From: Lacisediminihabitans sp046156175
GTDB taxonomy: Bacteria; Actinomycetota; Actinomycetes; Actinomycetales; Microbacteriaceae
Assembly: GCF_046156175.1 (NCBI RefSeq)
Contig: NZ_JAYLVL010000001.1
Location: 868,001-932,000 of the forward strand
Length of the DNA: 64,000 nucleotides
Direction: 5' to 3'
The notes under the pieces are model-generated. The model was not told the DNA's origin, searched no databases, and saw nothing but the letters and a program-made list of their open reading frames with translations. Within the stretch, counting starts at the first letter, position 1. Each line of letters begins with the position of its first letter. Positions 18,713 through 27,248 of the stretch are shown piece by piece. The position numbers and the translations under genes are program-made.

Positions 18713-19515
18713 CGCGTCTCCACCCCGCGAACCTCGGCGGTGGGCGCGCCGTGCAGCGCCTCGCGCACCGCACTCACCGCGGCGAAGAATCCGGAAGCCT
18801 CGCGCAAGCCCTCGTCGCGGTTGCCCGCGCTGCCGAGCCCGACCGGCACTATCTCGCGGATGCGGCCGGGTCGGGGCGACATCACCACGACACGGTCGGA
18901 GAGGAACACCGCCTCGGGGATCGAATGCGTCACGAACACCACCGCGGCGCCGGTCTCGGCGCACAGGCGCACGAGCTCGTCCTGCATCCGCTCGCGGGTC
19001 ATCTCATCGAGGGCGCCGAAAGGCTCATCCATCAGCAGCAGCTCTGGGCTCTCGGCCAGCGAGCGGGCGATGGCGACGCGCTGCTGCATTCCCCCGGAGA
19101 GTTGGTCCGGGTAGCGGTCGGCGAAGTCGGACAGCCCGACGAGAGCGAGCAGTTCGGCGGCGCGTGCCCGTCTCGCGGTCTTGCCGACCCCGTGCAGCTC
19201 GAGGGGCAGCTCGATATTTCCCGCGACGGATCGCCACGGCAGGAGTCCGGCCTGTTGGAAGGCGATGCCGTAGTCCTGGTCGATGCGAGCCTGCCGCGCC
19301 GTCTTGCCGAAGACCTCGATGCTGCCGCTCGTCGGCTGGTCGAGGTCGGCGATCAGGCGGAGGAGGGTCGATTTGCCGCATCCGCTCGGTCCGATGAGGG
19401 AGACGAACTCCCCGGGTGCCACCGTGAGGTCGATCGCCTCGAGGGCGACGACCTGCTTGCCGCGGGCGAGCGGGAAGGTCTTGGATGCTGCGTTGACGGT
19501 CACGGCGTCACTCAT
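18709..19515 (-). CDS. ABC transporter ATP-binding protein (nitrate/sulfonate/pyrimidine type)
   Basis: 268-aa importer ATPase with Walker A GPSGCGKSTLL (residues about 41-51), Q-loop AFQQAGLLPWRSV, signature LSGGMQQRVAIARSLA, Walker B LLLMDEPFGALD and switch His VTHSIPEAVFLSDRV. These motifs match the SsuB/TauB/ThiZ group. ATG at 19515 overlaps the upstream permease stop by 4 bases. It serves both flanking permeases and the downstream binding protein. Confidence 0.95.
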   Translation of the reverse strand: MSDAVTVNAASKTFPLARGKQVVALEAIDLTVAPGEFVSLIGPSGCGKSTLLRLIADLDQPTSGSIEVFGKTARQARIDQDYGIAFQQAGLLPWRSVAGNIELPLELHGVGKTARRARAAELLALVGLSDFADRYPDQLSGGMQQRVAIARSLAESPELLLMDEPFGALDEMTRERMQDELVRLCAETGAAVVFVTHSIPEAVFLSDRVVVMSPRPGRIREIVPVGLGSAGNRDEGLREASGFFAAVSAVREALHGAPTAEVRGVETR

Positions 19516-20381
19516 GCTGCTACCTCTCCCCGACGGTACTTGCGAAGGCCGAGCCCGATGGCGGCCACGAGGCCGGCGGCGATCAGTCCGATCGCGACCG
19601 CGCCGAAGATGGGGGCCCAGGGTTTGCCCGGATCGCCGCTGGACGCCGAGGCGTACTCGATCATCATTCGTCCGACCCCGCCGCGGAGGCCGATCGAGAC
19701 CTCTGCAACGACGGTGCCGATCACCGCGTTCGCAGCGGCGAGCCGAAGGGCCGGAAGCAGGTACGGGATGCTCGCCGGAATCCGCAGCGTCACCAGGGTC
19801 TTCCACCACCCGACCGCATAGCTGCGCATGAGTTCGACGTGCGCCCGGTCGGGCGCCTCGAGGCCGCGGAGGGCGCCGACGGAGACCGGGAAGAAGGCGA
19901 GATACGAGGCGATCAGGGCCACCGACATCCAGTCCTGCCAGCGGGCTTCGCCGAACTTCAGCTGGGCGCCGATTCCCGCGACCAGGGGCGCGAGCGCGAT
20001 GAGGGGCACGGTCTGGCTGAGCACCACCCAGGGAAGCAGCGCGGACTCGGCGGTGCGGAAGCGCTGCATGAGGATCGCGAGAAGCATGCCGACGACCACC
20101 CCGATCAGCCAGCCGACCGCGGCGATGCCGAGGCTGAATCCGGCCGCCTGCACGACGGCGCTCCAGAGCGCGGGCGAGCCGGGTGCCGAGGTGACCGGCT
20201 CGAACAGGCGAGTGAACATGGTGACGAGGTGCGGCATCGCGAGGTCGTTCGTGCGCGGCAGGACGGTGAGCCCGTTGATCACGAACCCGTTCGCCGGACC
20301 GAGAGCCTTGTAGGCCTCCCACAGCACGCCGAGCAGCACGACACCGACCACGCCGAGCAGGATGCCGCGGGTGCGGGTCAT
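19512..20381 (-). CDS. ABC transporter permease (BPD_transp_1, first permease)
   Basis: 289-aa permease with an N-terminal helix ILLGVVGVVLLGVLWEAYKAL, a periplasmic loop, and five further helices. The coupling loop is LMRSYAVGWWKTLVTLRIPASIPYLLPAL, with the conserved pattern E/x-A-x3-G replaced as usual in SsuC/ThiX relatives. It starts with ATG at 20381, overlapping the stop of the flavoprotein gene. It is longer than and only distantly similar to the other permease in the operon. Confidence 0.92.
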   Translation of the reverse strand: MTRTRGILLGVVGVVLLGVLWEAYKALGPANGFVINGLTVLPRTNDLAMPHLVTMFTRLFEPVTSAPGSPALWSAVVQAAGFSLGIAAVGWLIGVVVGMLLAILMQRFRTAESALLPWVVLSQTVPLIALAPLVAGIGAQLKFGEARWQDWMSVALIASYLAFFPVSVGALRGLEAPDRAHVELMRSYAVGWWKTLVTLRIPASIPYLLPALRLAAANAVIGTVVAEVSIGLRGGVGRMMIEYASASSGDPGKPWAPIFGAVAIGLIAAGLVAAIGLGLRKYRRGEVAA

Positions 20382-21394
20382 ACCTTCGCCGTGATCTGGT
20401 CGCGCAGGGCCGGGATCACGGTCTCGCCGTAGACCCGGAGCGTTTCCTCTTTGTTGTCGTGCTGCAGGTAGCCGGCGAACTGGTCGACCCCGAGCTCCCG
20501 GAGCGCCTTGAGTTTCTCGATGTGCTGGTCGGCGCTGCCCAGCAGGCAGAACCGGTCGACGATCTCGTCGGGGACGAACTCGGCGTGCGAGTTGCCCGCC
20601 CGGCCGTGCTCGTTGTAGTCGTAACCCTCGCGGCCCTTGATGTAGTCGGTGAGAGCCTTCGGCACCGCCGAGCCCTCGCCGTACTTCGCCACGATGTCGG
20701 CCACGTGGTTGCCCACCATGCCACCGAACCACCGGTTCTGGTTTCGCATGTGGTCCCAGTCCTCACCGATGTACATCGGCGCGGCAACACAGAACTTGAT
20801 CGACAGTGGATCGCGGCCCACCTTCTCTGCGGCGGACCGCACCGTCGCGATCATCCACTCCGCGACATCCAGGTCCGCCATCTGCAGGATGAAGCCGTCG
20901 CCGACCTCGCCGGTCAGCTTGAGGGCGAGCGGGCCGTAGGCCGCTACCCAGACCTCGAGTTCGCTGCCGACGCTCCACGGGAACTGCAGTTGAGCGCCGT
21001 TGTATTCCACCGAGCGGGAGTTCGCGAGTTCGCGGATGACGTGGATCGATTCACGCAGGGTCTTGAGGGTGGTCGGCGCGCCATTGGTCACGCGGACCGC
21101 GGAGTCGCCGCGACCGATGCCGCAGATCGTGCGGTTTCCATACATCTCGTTGAGGGTGGCGTAGATGGATGCCGTGACGGTCCAGTCGCGCGTGGCCGGG
21201 TTGGTGACCATCGGGCCGACCTTGATCCGGTGCGTCTCCGCGAGGATCTGGCTGTAGATCACGTAGGGCTCCTGCCAGAGCAGGTGGGAGTCGAAGGTCC
21301 AGGCGTAGTCGAACCCGTGCTGCTCGGCGAGCTTGGCGAGATACACCGTGCGCGAGGCCGGCGGGTTGGTCTGGAGTACTGCTCCGAATTCCAT
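20378..21394 (-). CDS. LLM class flavin/F420-type oxidoreductase (TIGR03842-like)
   Basis: 338-aa luciferase-like monooxygenase-fold enzyme: N-terminus MEFGAVLQTNPPASRTVYLA, then HGFDYAWTFDSHLLWQEPY, ICGIGRGDSAVRV, and WVAAYGPLALKLTGEVGDG, the usual LLM barrel and cofactor loop. It most resembles the subfamily annotated as TIGR03842 (recalled, not searched), which is found beside pyrimidine and hydantoin catabolic genes. The cofactor could be F420 or FMN. Its place between dihydropyrimidinase and the importer suggests an oxidoreductive step on the ring substrate, and no dihydropyrimidine dehydrogenase is present here. The ribosome site is AGAAAGAG. Confidence 0.87.
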   Translation of the reverse strand: MEFGAVLQTNPPASRTVYLAKLAEQHGFDYAWTFDSHLLWQEPYVIYSQILAETHRIKVGPMVTNPATRDWTVTASIYATLNEMYGNRTICGIGRGDSAVRVTNGAPTTLKTLRESIHVIRELANSRSVEYNGAQLQFPWSVGSELEVWVAAYGPLALKLTGEVGDGFILQMADLDVAEWMIATVRSAAEKVGRDPLSIKFCVAAPMYIGEDWDHMRNQNRWFGGMVGNHVADIVAKYGEGSAVPKALTDYIKGREGYDYNEHGRAGNSHAEFVPDEIVDRFCLLGSADQHIEKLKALRELGVDQFAGYLQHDNKEETLRVYGETVIPALRDQITAKV

Positions 21395-21419
21395 GGGGCT
21401 CTTTCTGTTTTCTACGATT

Positions 21420-21505
21420 CCGCTGGTCGACTGGGCCGCCTGCGGCCGTATCGAGACCTTTCGGCCGGTCTCGATATGCTCGCTGGCGCTCGCTACTCGA
21501 CCGAC
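21420..21505. repeat. Dispersed palindromic element, two inverted copies
   Basis: Just after the dihydropyrimidinase stop lie two units head to head. 21420-21458 on the minus strand reads GGTCTCGATACGGCCGC...GTCGACCAGCGG with an internal GGCCGC/GCGGCC-like stem. 21467-21505 on the plus strand reads GGTCTCGATATGC...GCTACTCGACC. Further copies are at 44615-44654 and 48487-48542, with partial forms at 43032-43045 and inside smc. The terminal boxes GGTCTCGATAC and CTACTCGACCAGCGG are shared and the stem sequence varies. Confidence 0.8.
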
Positions 21506-21512
21506 AGGGGGG

Positions 21513-22952
21513 TCAGATCAGGTACTGGCTCAGGCCTCGCTTGAAGTACTTGCCGTCGCCCTTCGTGCCGAGGTAGCGATTGTCGTCCACGATCACCTTG
21601 CCGCGGGAGATCACGGTGTCGACGTGACCGTCGATCTCGAAGCCCTCCCAGGCGCTGTAGTCCATGTTCATGTGGTGCGAGCGACCTTCGCCGATGCCGA
21701 TCGAGGTGTGGCCGTTCGGGTCGTAGATCACGACATCCCCGTCTGCACCGGGCTGGATCACGCCCTTCTTGCCGTACATGCCGAACATGCGGGCCGGCGT
21801 CGTCGAGGTCACTTCGACCCAGCGCTCGAGCGAGATCTGTTTGTCGACGACGCCCTGGTAGAGCAGGTCCATGCGGTGTTCGACCGAGCCGATGCCGTTC
21901 GGGATCTTCGAGAAGTCGTTCAGGCCCATGTCCTTTTGCCCCTTCATGCAGAAGGGGCAGTGGTCGGTGGAGACCATCTGGATGTCGTTGGTGCGCAGGG
22001 ACTGCCACATGTGGTGCTGGTGGCCATCCTCGCGTGACCGCAGCGGGGTCGAACACACCCACTTGGCCCCCTCGAACGATCCCCATTCCTCGCTAGAGGC
22101 ACCGAGCTGCTCCTCGAGCGAGAGGTAGAGGTACTGCGGGCAGGTCTCGCCGAACACGTTCTGGCCGCGATCACGGGCCGTGGCGATCTGCTCCACGGCC
22201 TGCTTCGCACTCACATGCACCACGTACAGCGGCGCTCCGGTGAGGTTCGCGAGCATGATGGCGCGGTGCGTCGCCTCTTCCTCCGCCTGCCACGGGCGGG
22301 TGGTGCCGTGGAAGTAGGGCGAAGTGTTGCCAGCGGCGACGGCCTGCTGCACGAGCAGGTCGATCACGCTGCCGTTCTCCGCGTGCATCATGATCATCGA
22401 GCCATTGGTGGCGGCTTTCTGCATGGCCTTGGTGATCTGTCCATCATCCGAGAGGAAAACACCCTTGTAGGCCATGAAGAGCTTGAAGCTCGAGACCCCC
22501 TCGGTGAGCAGCTCGTCCATCGCCACGAGCGAGGAGTCCTGCACGTCGCTGAGGATCTGGTGGAAGCCGTAGTCGATCGCGCACTGTCCGGCCGCCTTGG
22601 CCTGCCAGAGGTTGTACTGGTCGATGATGTTCTCGCCGGCGTATTGAACGACGAAATCCACGATGGAGGTCGTGCCGCCCCAGGCCGCGGCCCGGGTGCC
22701 GGTCTCGAAGGTGTCGCTCGCATTGGTGCCGCCGAAGGGCATCTCCATGTGCGTGTGCGCATCGATGCCCCCGGGGATCACGTACTTGCCGGAGGCATCG
22801 ATCACCGTGTCGACGTTGGCGGCGACATCGAAACCGAGCAGGTGGGATCCGGGCGCCAGTACCGCCGCGATCGTCTCTCCGTCGATCAGCACGTCGGCGA
22901 GCGCGGTACCGGTCGAGTTGACGACCGTGCCGTTGGTGATGAGGGTCTTCAC
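21513..22952 (-). CDS. hydA: Dihydropyrimidinase / D-hydantoinase
   Basis: 479-aa amidohydrolase that opens dihydrouracil, dihydrothymine or hydantoin rings. Metal ligands are seen in GGIDAHTHMEMPFGG (HxH, about residues 61-75). The carboxylated bridging Lys is in SSFKLFMAYKGVF, later His ligands are in MMHAENG and YVVHVSAK, and the catalytic Asp region is VSTDHCPF. The usual family length is 450-490. It starts 10 bases after the beta-ureidopropionase stop. Product N-carbamoyl-beta-alanine is the substrate of that enzyme, giving two consecutive pathway steps side by side. Confidence 0.96.
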   Translation of the reverse strand: MKTLITNGTVVNSTGTALADVLIDGETIAAVLAPGSHLLGFDVAANVDTVIDASGKYVIPGGIDAHTHMEMPFGGTNASDTFETGTRAAAWGGTTSIVDFVVQYAGENIIDQYNLWQAKAAGQCAIDYGFHQILSDVQDSSLVAMDELLTEGVSSFKLFMAYKGVFLSDDGQITKAMQKAATNGSMIMMHAENGSVIDLLVQQAVAAGNTSPYFHGTTRPWQAEEEATHRAIMLANLTGAPLYVVHVSAKQAVEQIATARDRGQNVFGETCPQYLYLSLEEQLGASSEEWGSFEGAKWVCSTPLRSREDGHQHHMWQSLRTNDIQMVSTDHCPFCMKGQKDMGLNDFSKIPNGIGSVEHRMDLLYQGVVDKQISLERWVEVTSTTPARMFGMYGKKGVIQPGADGDVVIYDPNGHTSIGIGEGRSHHMNMDYSAWEGFEIDGHVDTVISRGKVIVDDNRYLGTKGDGKYFKRGLSQYLI

Positions 22953-22962
22953 GGCGACTCCC

Positions 22963-23811
22963 CTACGGCTTCGGGATGCTCGTGTAGGACTCCGGACGAC
23001 GGTCGCGGTAGAACTGCCAGTTGTCGCGCACCTGCCGGATCATGTCCATGTCGAGGTCACGGATCACGATCTCCTCGTGCTCTCCGCTGCCGTAGCCGCC
23101 GATGATGTTGCCGCGGGGGTCGACGAACTGGCTGTTGCCGTAGAAGGTGACCGCGAGGTCCCCGTATTCGTTGTCCTCGCGCCCCACCCGGTTGGGCGCG
23201 GCGACGAAGTACCCGTTCGCTCCCGCGGCGGCGGGCTGCTCGATCTCCCAGAGGCGGTTCGAGAGGCCCGGCTTGGTGGCGTTGGGGTTGAACACGATCT
23301 GCGCTCCATTGAGGCCGAGCTCGCGCCATCCCTCGGGGAAGTGGCGGTCGTAACAGATGTAGACGCCGATCGGACCGACAGCCGTGTTGAACACCGGGTA
23401 GCCGAGGTTGCCGGGGCGGAAGTAGAACTTCTCCCAGAACTTGTCGAGGTGGGGGATGTGGTGCTTGCGGTACTTTCCGAGGATCGTGCCGTCGGCATCC
23501 ACCACCACCGCGGTGTTGTAGTAGACGCCGGGCATGTCCTCCTCGTAGATCGGAAGCACCATCACGAGGTTCAGTTCCTTCGCGAGGGCGGCGAAGCGCT
23601 GCACGATCGGGCCGTCGGCCGGCTCGGCGTAGGCGTAGTACTTGGCGTCTTCGGTGATGCCGAAATACGGCCCGTAGAACAGCTCCTGGAAGCAGATGAC
23701 CTGCGCGCCGTCCGCAGCCGCATCACGAGCGAACTGCTCGTGTTTGGCGATCATGGACTCCTTGTCGCCGGTCCATGTGGTCTGGGTGATCGCTGCGCGT
23801 ACGACAGTCAA
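22963..23811 (-). CDS. Beta-ureidopropionase / N-carbamoyl amino acid amidohydrolase (nitrilase superfamily)
   Basis: 282-aa carbon-nitrogen hydrolase. The Glu-Lys-Cys triad is visible as VICFQELFYGPYF, GKYRKHHIPH and GVYICYDRHFPEGWRELG. The enzyme hydrolyses N-carbamoyl-beta-alanine to beta-alanine, CO2 and ammonia. The proposed start is TTG at 23811, with AAAGAGG six bases upstream and a protein beginning LTVVRAAITQTTW, typical of the family; frames upstream of this run into the regulatory region. It is the first gene of the catabolic operon, so the rare start may set operon expression. An N-carbamoyl-D-amino acid hydrolase is the alternative. Confidence 0.9.
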   Translation of the reverse strand: MTVVRAAITQTTWTGDKESMIAKHEQFARDAAADGAQVICFQELFYGPYFGITEDAKYYAYAEPADGPIVQRFAALAKELNLVMVLPIYEEDMPGVYYNTAVVVDADGTILGKYRKHHIPHLDKFWEKFYFRPGNLGYPVFNTAVGPIGVYICYDRHFPEGWRELGLNGAQIVFNPNATKPGLSNRLWEIEQPAAAGANGYFVAAPNRVGREDNEYGDLAVTFYGNSQFVDPRGNIIGGYGSGEHEEIVIRDLDMDMIRQVRDNWQFYRDRRPESYTSIPKP

Positions 23812-23955
23812 TGGGGCCTCTTTCGCCGAGCTGTAAATCTCACGGTTTTTGTTATTGTGCGCCGTAAACATTTCCCTTATGTTTCTGTCTATGACGTTGG
23901 CGTAAACATAGGGCCGATTCGAATCCAGATCAATCATTGACAGCGGAGGCCGGAT
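23812..23955. promoter_or_regulatory. Divergent promoter/operator of the pyrimidine operon and its MocR regulator
   Basis: A 144-base AT-rich spacer lies between the operon (leftward) and the regulator (rightward). It has two direct copies of GTAAACAT (23864-23871 and 23902-23909, 38 bases apart) and one inverted half-site ATGTTT (23879-23884) that makes a palindrome with the first copy. Direct repeats plus an inverted half-site in a divergent spacer are typical of MocR/GntR-type operators. An ACAATAA sequence on the minus strand may be a -10 box. Which sites are bound is unknown. Confidence 0.6.
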
Positions 23956-25281
23956 GTGAAGCCCATCGCTGCTGCCGTCGAAGAGGCGACCCCGCATGGG
24001 ATCGCGGCGACGGTCGCGCGCATGATCACCTCGGGGGATCTCGCGCCGGGCGACCGCCTGCCCACCGTGAGAGAGCTCGCGCTCGACCTCGGCGTGAGTC
24101 CGGCGACAGTCAGCCATGCCTGGCAGGCGCTCTCGGGAGTCGGGCTCATCGTGTCTCGCGGGCGCAGCGGAAGCTTCGTGATGGCCGCCCCGCGCAAGTG
24201 GCTCCCCCCTCGTTTCCAGGGCCTCGCCGGTCAACTCGAGGCGACCCGCCTCGATCTGTCGAGCGGCACGCCCGACCCGCAGCTGCTTCCCGCGCTCGGT
24301 CCGGCGCTCTCGCGGGTGGCGGAACGCGCCGGCACGGCGAGCTATCTCGACCAGCCCGTGATTCCGGAACTCGAGACCGTGTTGAGATCGAGCTGGCCCT
24401 ATGAGGTGCAGGCGATCACCGTGGTCGACGGCGCTCTCGATGCGCTGTCCCGCGCCATGGAGACCGTCATCCGGTTCGGCGACCGTGTGGTGGTCGAAGA
24501 CCCCGGGTTCCCTCCGATGTTCGACCTCCTCGACCACTTCGGGGCGGTGCGCGTGCCAGTGCGCCTCGACGAAGACGGCATGCGCCCCGACCTGCTCGCG
24601 GAGGCGCTGACCACGCGACCGACCGCGATCCTGCTGCAGCCCCGCGCGCAGAACCCCACCGGCCGCTCGCTCACGAAGGCGCGGGCGGAGGAGCTTGCCC
24701 GCGTCATCCGCCTCAGCCGGCACGCGAGCGATGCCATCGTGATCGAGGACGACCATTCCGGCGAGATCGCGGTCTCGCGCGATGTGAGCCTCGGGAGCTG
24801 GCTACCGGGGCAGGTGCTGCACATTCGCAGCTTCTCCAAGTCGCACGGTCCCGACCTGCGCATCGCGGCCATCGGCGGGCCGACCGAGATCATCGACCGG
24901 CTCGTGGCCCGACGCATCCTCGGTCCGGGATGGACTTCGCGCATGCTGCAGACGATCCTGCATGATCTGCTCACCGACTCAACTTCGATCTCGGAGGTCA
25001 ACGACGCCAGACGCATCTACCGCTCCCGGCAACGGCGACTCTCGGAGGCGCTCGCCGGTCACGGCGTGACCCTTGCCCCCTCGGATGGCATCAACACCTG
25101 GCTCGAGGTGGCGGATGAGCGCTCCGCCATCGTCCAACTGGCCGCGGCGGGCATCCGAGTGGCTGCCGGAACGCCCTTCGAGGCGAGCGCCGGCGGCCAT
25201 TTCGTCAGGGTCACCGCTGGGCTGGTGAGCCGCGACTTCGACACGATCGCCGAGCAGCTTGCGACGGCCTCGCGGGCCTGA
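23956..25281 (+). CDS. MocR-type transcriptional regulator (GntR HTH + aminotransferase domain)
   Basis: 441-aa regulator: an N-terminal GntR winged helix (GDRLPTVRELALDLGVSPAT and GLIVSRGRSGSFV, residues 15-75) fused to a fold-type I aminotransferase-like domain with the PLP Lys in HIRSFSKSHGPDLRIAAIGG and IVIEDDHSGE. MocR proteins use PLP adducts of amino-compound ligands as signals. The GTG start has GGAGG six bases upstream. It is divergent from the catabolic operon and probably controls it in response to a pathway intermediate such as beta-alanine (inference). Confidence 0.93.
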   Translation: MKPIAAAVEEATPHGIAATVARMITSGDLAPGDRLPTVRELALDLGVSPATVSHAWQALSGVGLIVSRGRSGSFVMAAPRKWLPPRFQGLAGQLEATRLDLSSGTPDPQLLPALGPALSRVAERAGTASYLDQPVIPELETVLRSSWPYEVQAITVVDGALDALSRAMETVIRFGDRVVVEDPGFPPMFDLLDHFGAVRVPVRLDEDGMRPDLLAEALTTRPTAILLQPRAQNPTGRSLTKARAEELARVIRLSRHASDAIVIEDDHSGEIAVSRDVSLGSWLPGQVLHIRSFSKSHGPDLRIAAIGGPTEIIDRLVARRILGPGWTSRMLQTILHDLLTDSTSISEVNDARRIYRSRQRRLSEALAGHGVTLAPSDGINTWLEVADERSAIVQLAAAGIRVAAGTPFEASAGGHFVRVTAGLVSRDFDTIAEQLATASRA

Positions 25282-25342
25282 GCGCGGCCGCGTCGCTCCC
25301 TGCCGTCCCGTTCGGCCCGATCGGCGACAGGCGGCAGCGAGG

Positions 25343-26584
25343 TCACCGAAGCGAGGTCGCTGCGGGCGCCGGAAAGCGCAGGAACAGGATCGCGAGCAGC
25401 CCGCAGCCGAGGTAGAGCGCGGCCTGGGCGTCCAGGACGGGAATCACACCGACGCTGTCCGCGAGCACGCCGGATGCAACAAGTCCGAGCCCCTGTGCGG
25501 CCAGACCGAGGGTACCCATCGTGGCGACGACCCGTCCGATCGAGCCGGGAGGGGTGACCCCCTGCACCACCGTGATCGTGCCTGCCGTCGTCGCGATCGC
25601 CGGGATGCCCATGGCCACGAAGAGAGCGACGTACACCACGACCACCGTGCTCACGGGGGCAACATTCCAGGTGACCAAGGCGATGAGTCCGAACACCACG
25701 AAGCCCCACCCGATGAGGATTCGTGTGTTCACCCGTCGGATGAGCATGCCCACGACCAGACCGCCGAGGATGCCACCGATAGCCTGCACCCCCCGTAGCA
25801 GGCCAACTTCGGTGTCGTTCGCTCCGAGGATACGCACCACGAACACGACGAAGAGCACAAGGAAGACCCCTTGAGCGAGCGATGCGATGCACTCGATGAG
25901 GAGCACGATTCGGAGCGGAGGCGTCGTGCGGATCGTGGTCAGCCCCGCCGCGAGATTCCGCCAGAAGCCCACGGCGATACCCGCCGGCGCATCGGAGGGA
26001 CCCTCGACTCGAGCGGCGGACAACAGCACTGCACTAACCAGGTAGCTCGTGACATCCATCGCTACGACTCCCCCGAGCCCCAGTGTGGCGAAGACGATTC
26101 CTCCGAGCGGTGATCCGACGAGTCGCGCGAGGTTGTCGCTCACCGCGACGAGCGAATTCGCCGCCCCCAGCTGCGCGGTCGGCATCAGTCGCGGCAGGAG
26201 CGCCTGGCGGACCGGCTGCAACCCCGCCGCCAGTCCCGCCTGCACCGCCGCGACGAGGTAGACGATCCACAGCCGGTCTGTCGACGCGAGGAGGAGCGGC
26301 AACAGGGCGACCGCCTGGGCGAGGTTGAGCGCGATCATCACCCGGCGATGGTCGAAATGATCGACGACCATCCCGAGCACCGGTCCGAACAACAGCACGG
26401 GCAACAACTCGGCAATGAAGACCGTGGAGGCCCCGAGCGCCGAGCCCGTCGCCGCGAAGACGTAGAGAGGCAGCGCGATCATCAGCAGCCAGTCCCCGGT
26501 GTCGGAGACCAGGCTGCCCGACCAGACCAACGCGAAGTCCCGATCCTTCAGTGGCGAACGCTCTCGGGGTGTAGCGACAGTCAT
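25343..26584 (-). CDS. MFS transporter
   Basis: 413-aa major facilitator protein with about 12 hydrophobic segments and the cytoplasmic loop GMVVDHFDHRRVMIALN between helices 2 and 3, the conserved MFS motif region. It resembles macrolide-type and other drug efflux MFS proteins (MFS_3-like). ATG at 26584 overlaps the stop of the upstream ArsR-like regulator (ATGA), so the two form a regulator-exporter pair. Substrate unknown. Confidence 0.9.
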   Translation of the reverse strand: MTVATPRERSPLKDRDFALVWSGSLVSDTGDWLLMIALPLYVFAATGSALGASTVFIAELLPVLLFGPVLGMVVDHFDHRRVMIALNLAQAVALLPLLLASTDRLWIVYLVAAVQAGLAAGLQPVRQALLPRLMPTAQLGAANSLVAVSDNLARLVGSPLGGIVFATLGLGGVVAMDVTSYLVSAVLLSAARVEGPSDAPAGIAVGFWRNLAAGLTTIRTTPPLRIVLLIECIASLAQGVFLVLFVVFVVRILGANDTEVGLLRGVQAIGGILGGLVVGMLIRRVNTRILIGWGFVVFGLIALVTWNVAPVSTVVVVYVALFVAMGIPAIATTAGTITVVQGVTPPGSIGRVVATMGTLGLAAQGLGLVASGVLADSVGVIPVLDAQAALYLGCGLLAILFLRFPAPAATSLR

Positions 26585-27174
26585 CGGCCCGAGTCTGGAT
26601 GCCGGAAGGCATCGACCTGCACGTAGACGACCTCGCTGTCTTCCGGAGGAACCGCCCGCGTGAGACCGATGTACGGGCGGATGAGCGCGTCGAGAGAGTC
26701 TGCGAGGGTCCGGAGTTCGGCAGAGGTCATCAGCAGGGCGTACGAGTTCGCGGATGCGGCGTCCCGCCATTCCGCGGGAGTCTGCGACCGCACTGCGAGG
26801 GCTTTCTTCTGCAACCGGGCACCATCGTCGATCTGAGCCTCGGTGATGAGCCGCTCCACCGTCGCCGCTGCATCAGTGCCCTCTTCCCCCCGGAACTCGA
26901 AGCCGGTGGCGGCGCTCCTCCAGGGGCGCTCCCGCCCGTCCGCCGATTGAAGTGACTCCACGAATCCATACCGAGCCAGTGATCGCAAGTGGTAGCTGCA
27001 GTTGGATGCCGTCGAGCCGACGGCTTCGGCGCAGGCGCTCGCGGTCTGGGCGCCGAAGGCCATGAGGTGGTTGAGGATCGCCAGCCTCAGGGGATGCGCC
27101 AGAGCCCGAAGTGCCCGGGCATCGGTCACTGATTTCCGATTCTCCGGAACCGGGTCGATCAATTTGAAAGACAT
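26581..27174 (-). CDS. ArsR-like winged-helix transcriptional regulator
   Basis: 197-aa regulator. An N-terminal HTH_20/ArsR domain (ARALRALAHPLRLAILNHLM, then GSTASNCSYHLRSLARYGFV, residues 18-75) is followed by a C-terminal helical domain that may bind a ligand; there are no metal-binding Cys pairs, so it is probably not a metal sensor. It is translationally coupled to the MFS transporter and likely regulates it. The promoter lies directly downstream of the APC gene terminator. Confidence 0.9.
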   Translation of the reverse strand: MSFKLIDPVPENRKSVTDARALRALAHPLRLAILNHLMAFGAQTASACAEAVGSTASNCSYHLRSLARYGFVESLQSADGRERPWRSAATGFEFRGEEGTDAAATVERLITEAQIDDGARLQKKALAVRSQTPAEWRDAASANSYALLMTSAELRTLADSLDALIRPYIGLTRAVPPEDSEVVYVQVDAFRHPDSGR

Positions 27175-27196
27175 GTTTCATATCTTAGCGAAAGAA

Positions 27197-27231
27197 GGCC
27201 GCCGGAGGATCTCGGGGATCCCCCGGCGGCC
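27197..27231 (-). terminator. Rho-independent terminator of the APC permease gene
   Basis: GGCCGCCGG (27197-27205) and CCGGCGGCC (27223-27231) form a 9-pair stem that can extend inward through GATC/GATC. On the minus strand it is followed by TTCTTTCGC, a short T-rich tract. It begins 18 bases after the stop of the leftward APC gene and isolates that gene from the regulator downstream. Confidence 0.75.
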
Positions 27232-27248
27232 GGGTGCGAAACCTCGGG

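Noticed and set aside
23914..23924. GATTCGAATCC resembling a tRNA T-arm
   Set aside because: No acceptor, D or anticodon arms can be formed around it.
22963..24756. 597-codon frame extending the nitrilase upstream
   Set aside because: The extension runs antisense through mocR and the operator region; the family start is at TTG 23811.
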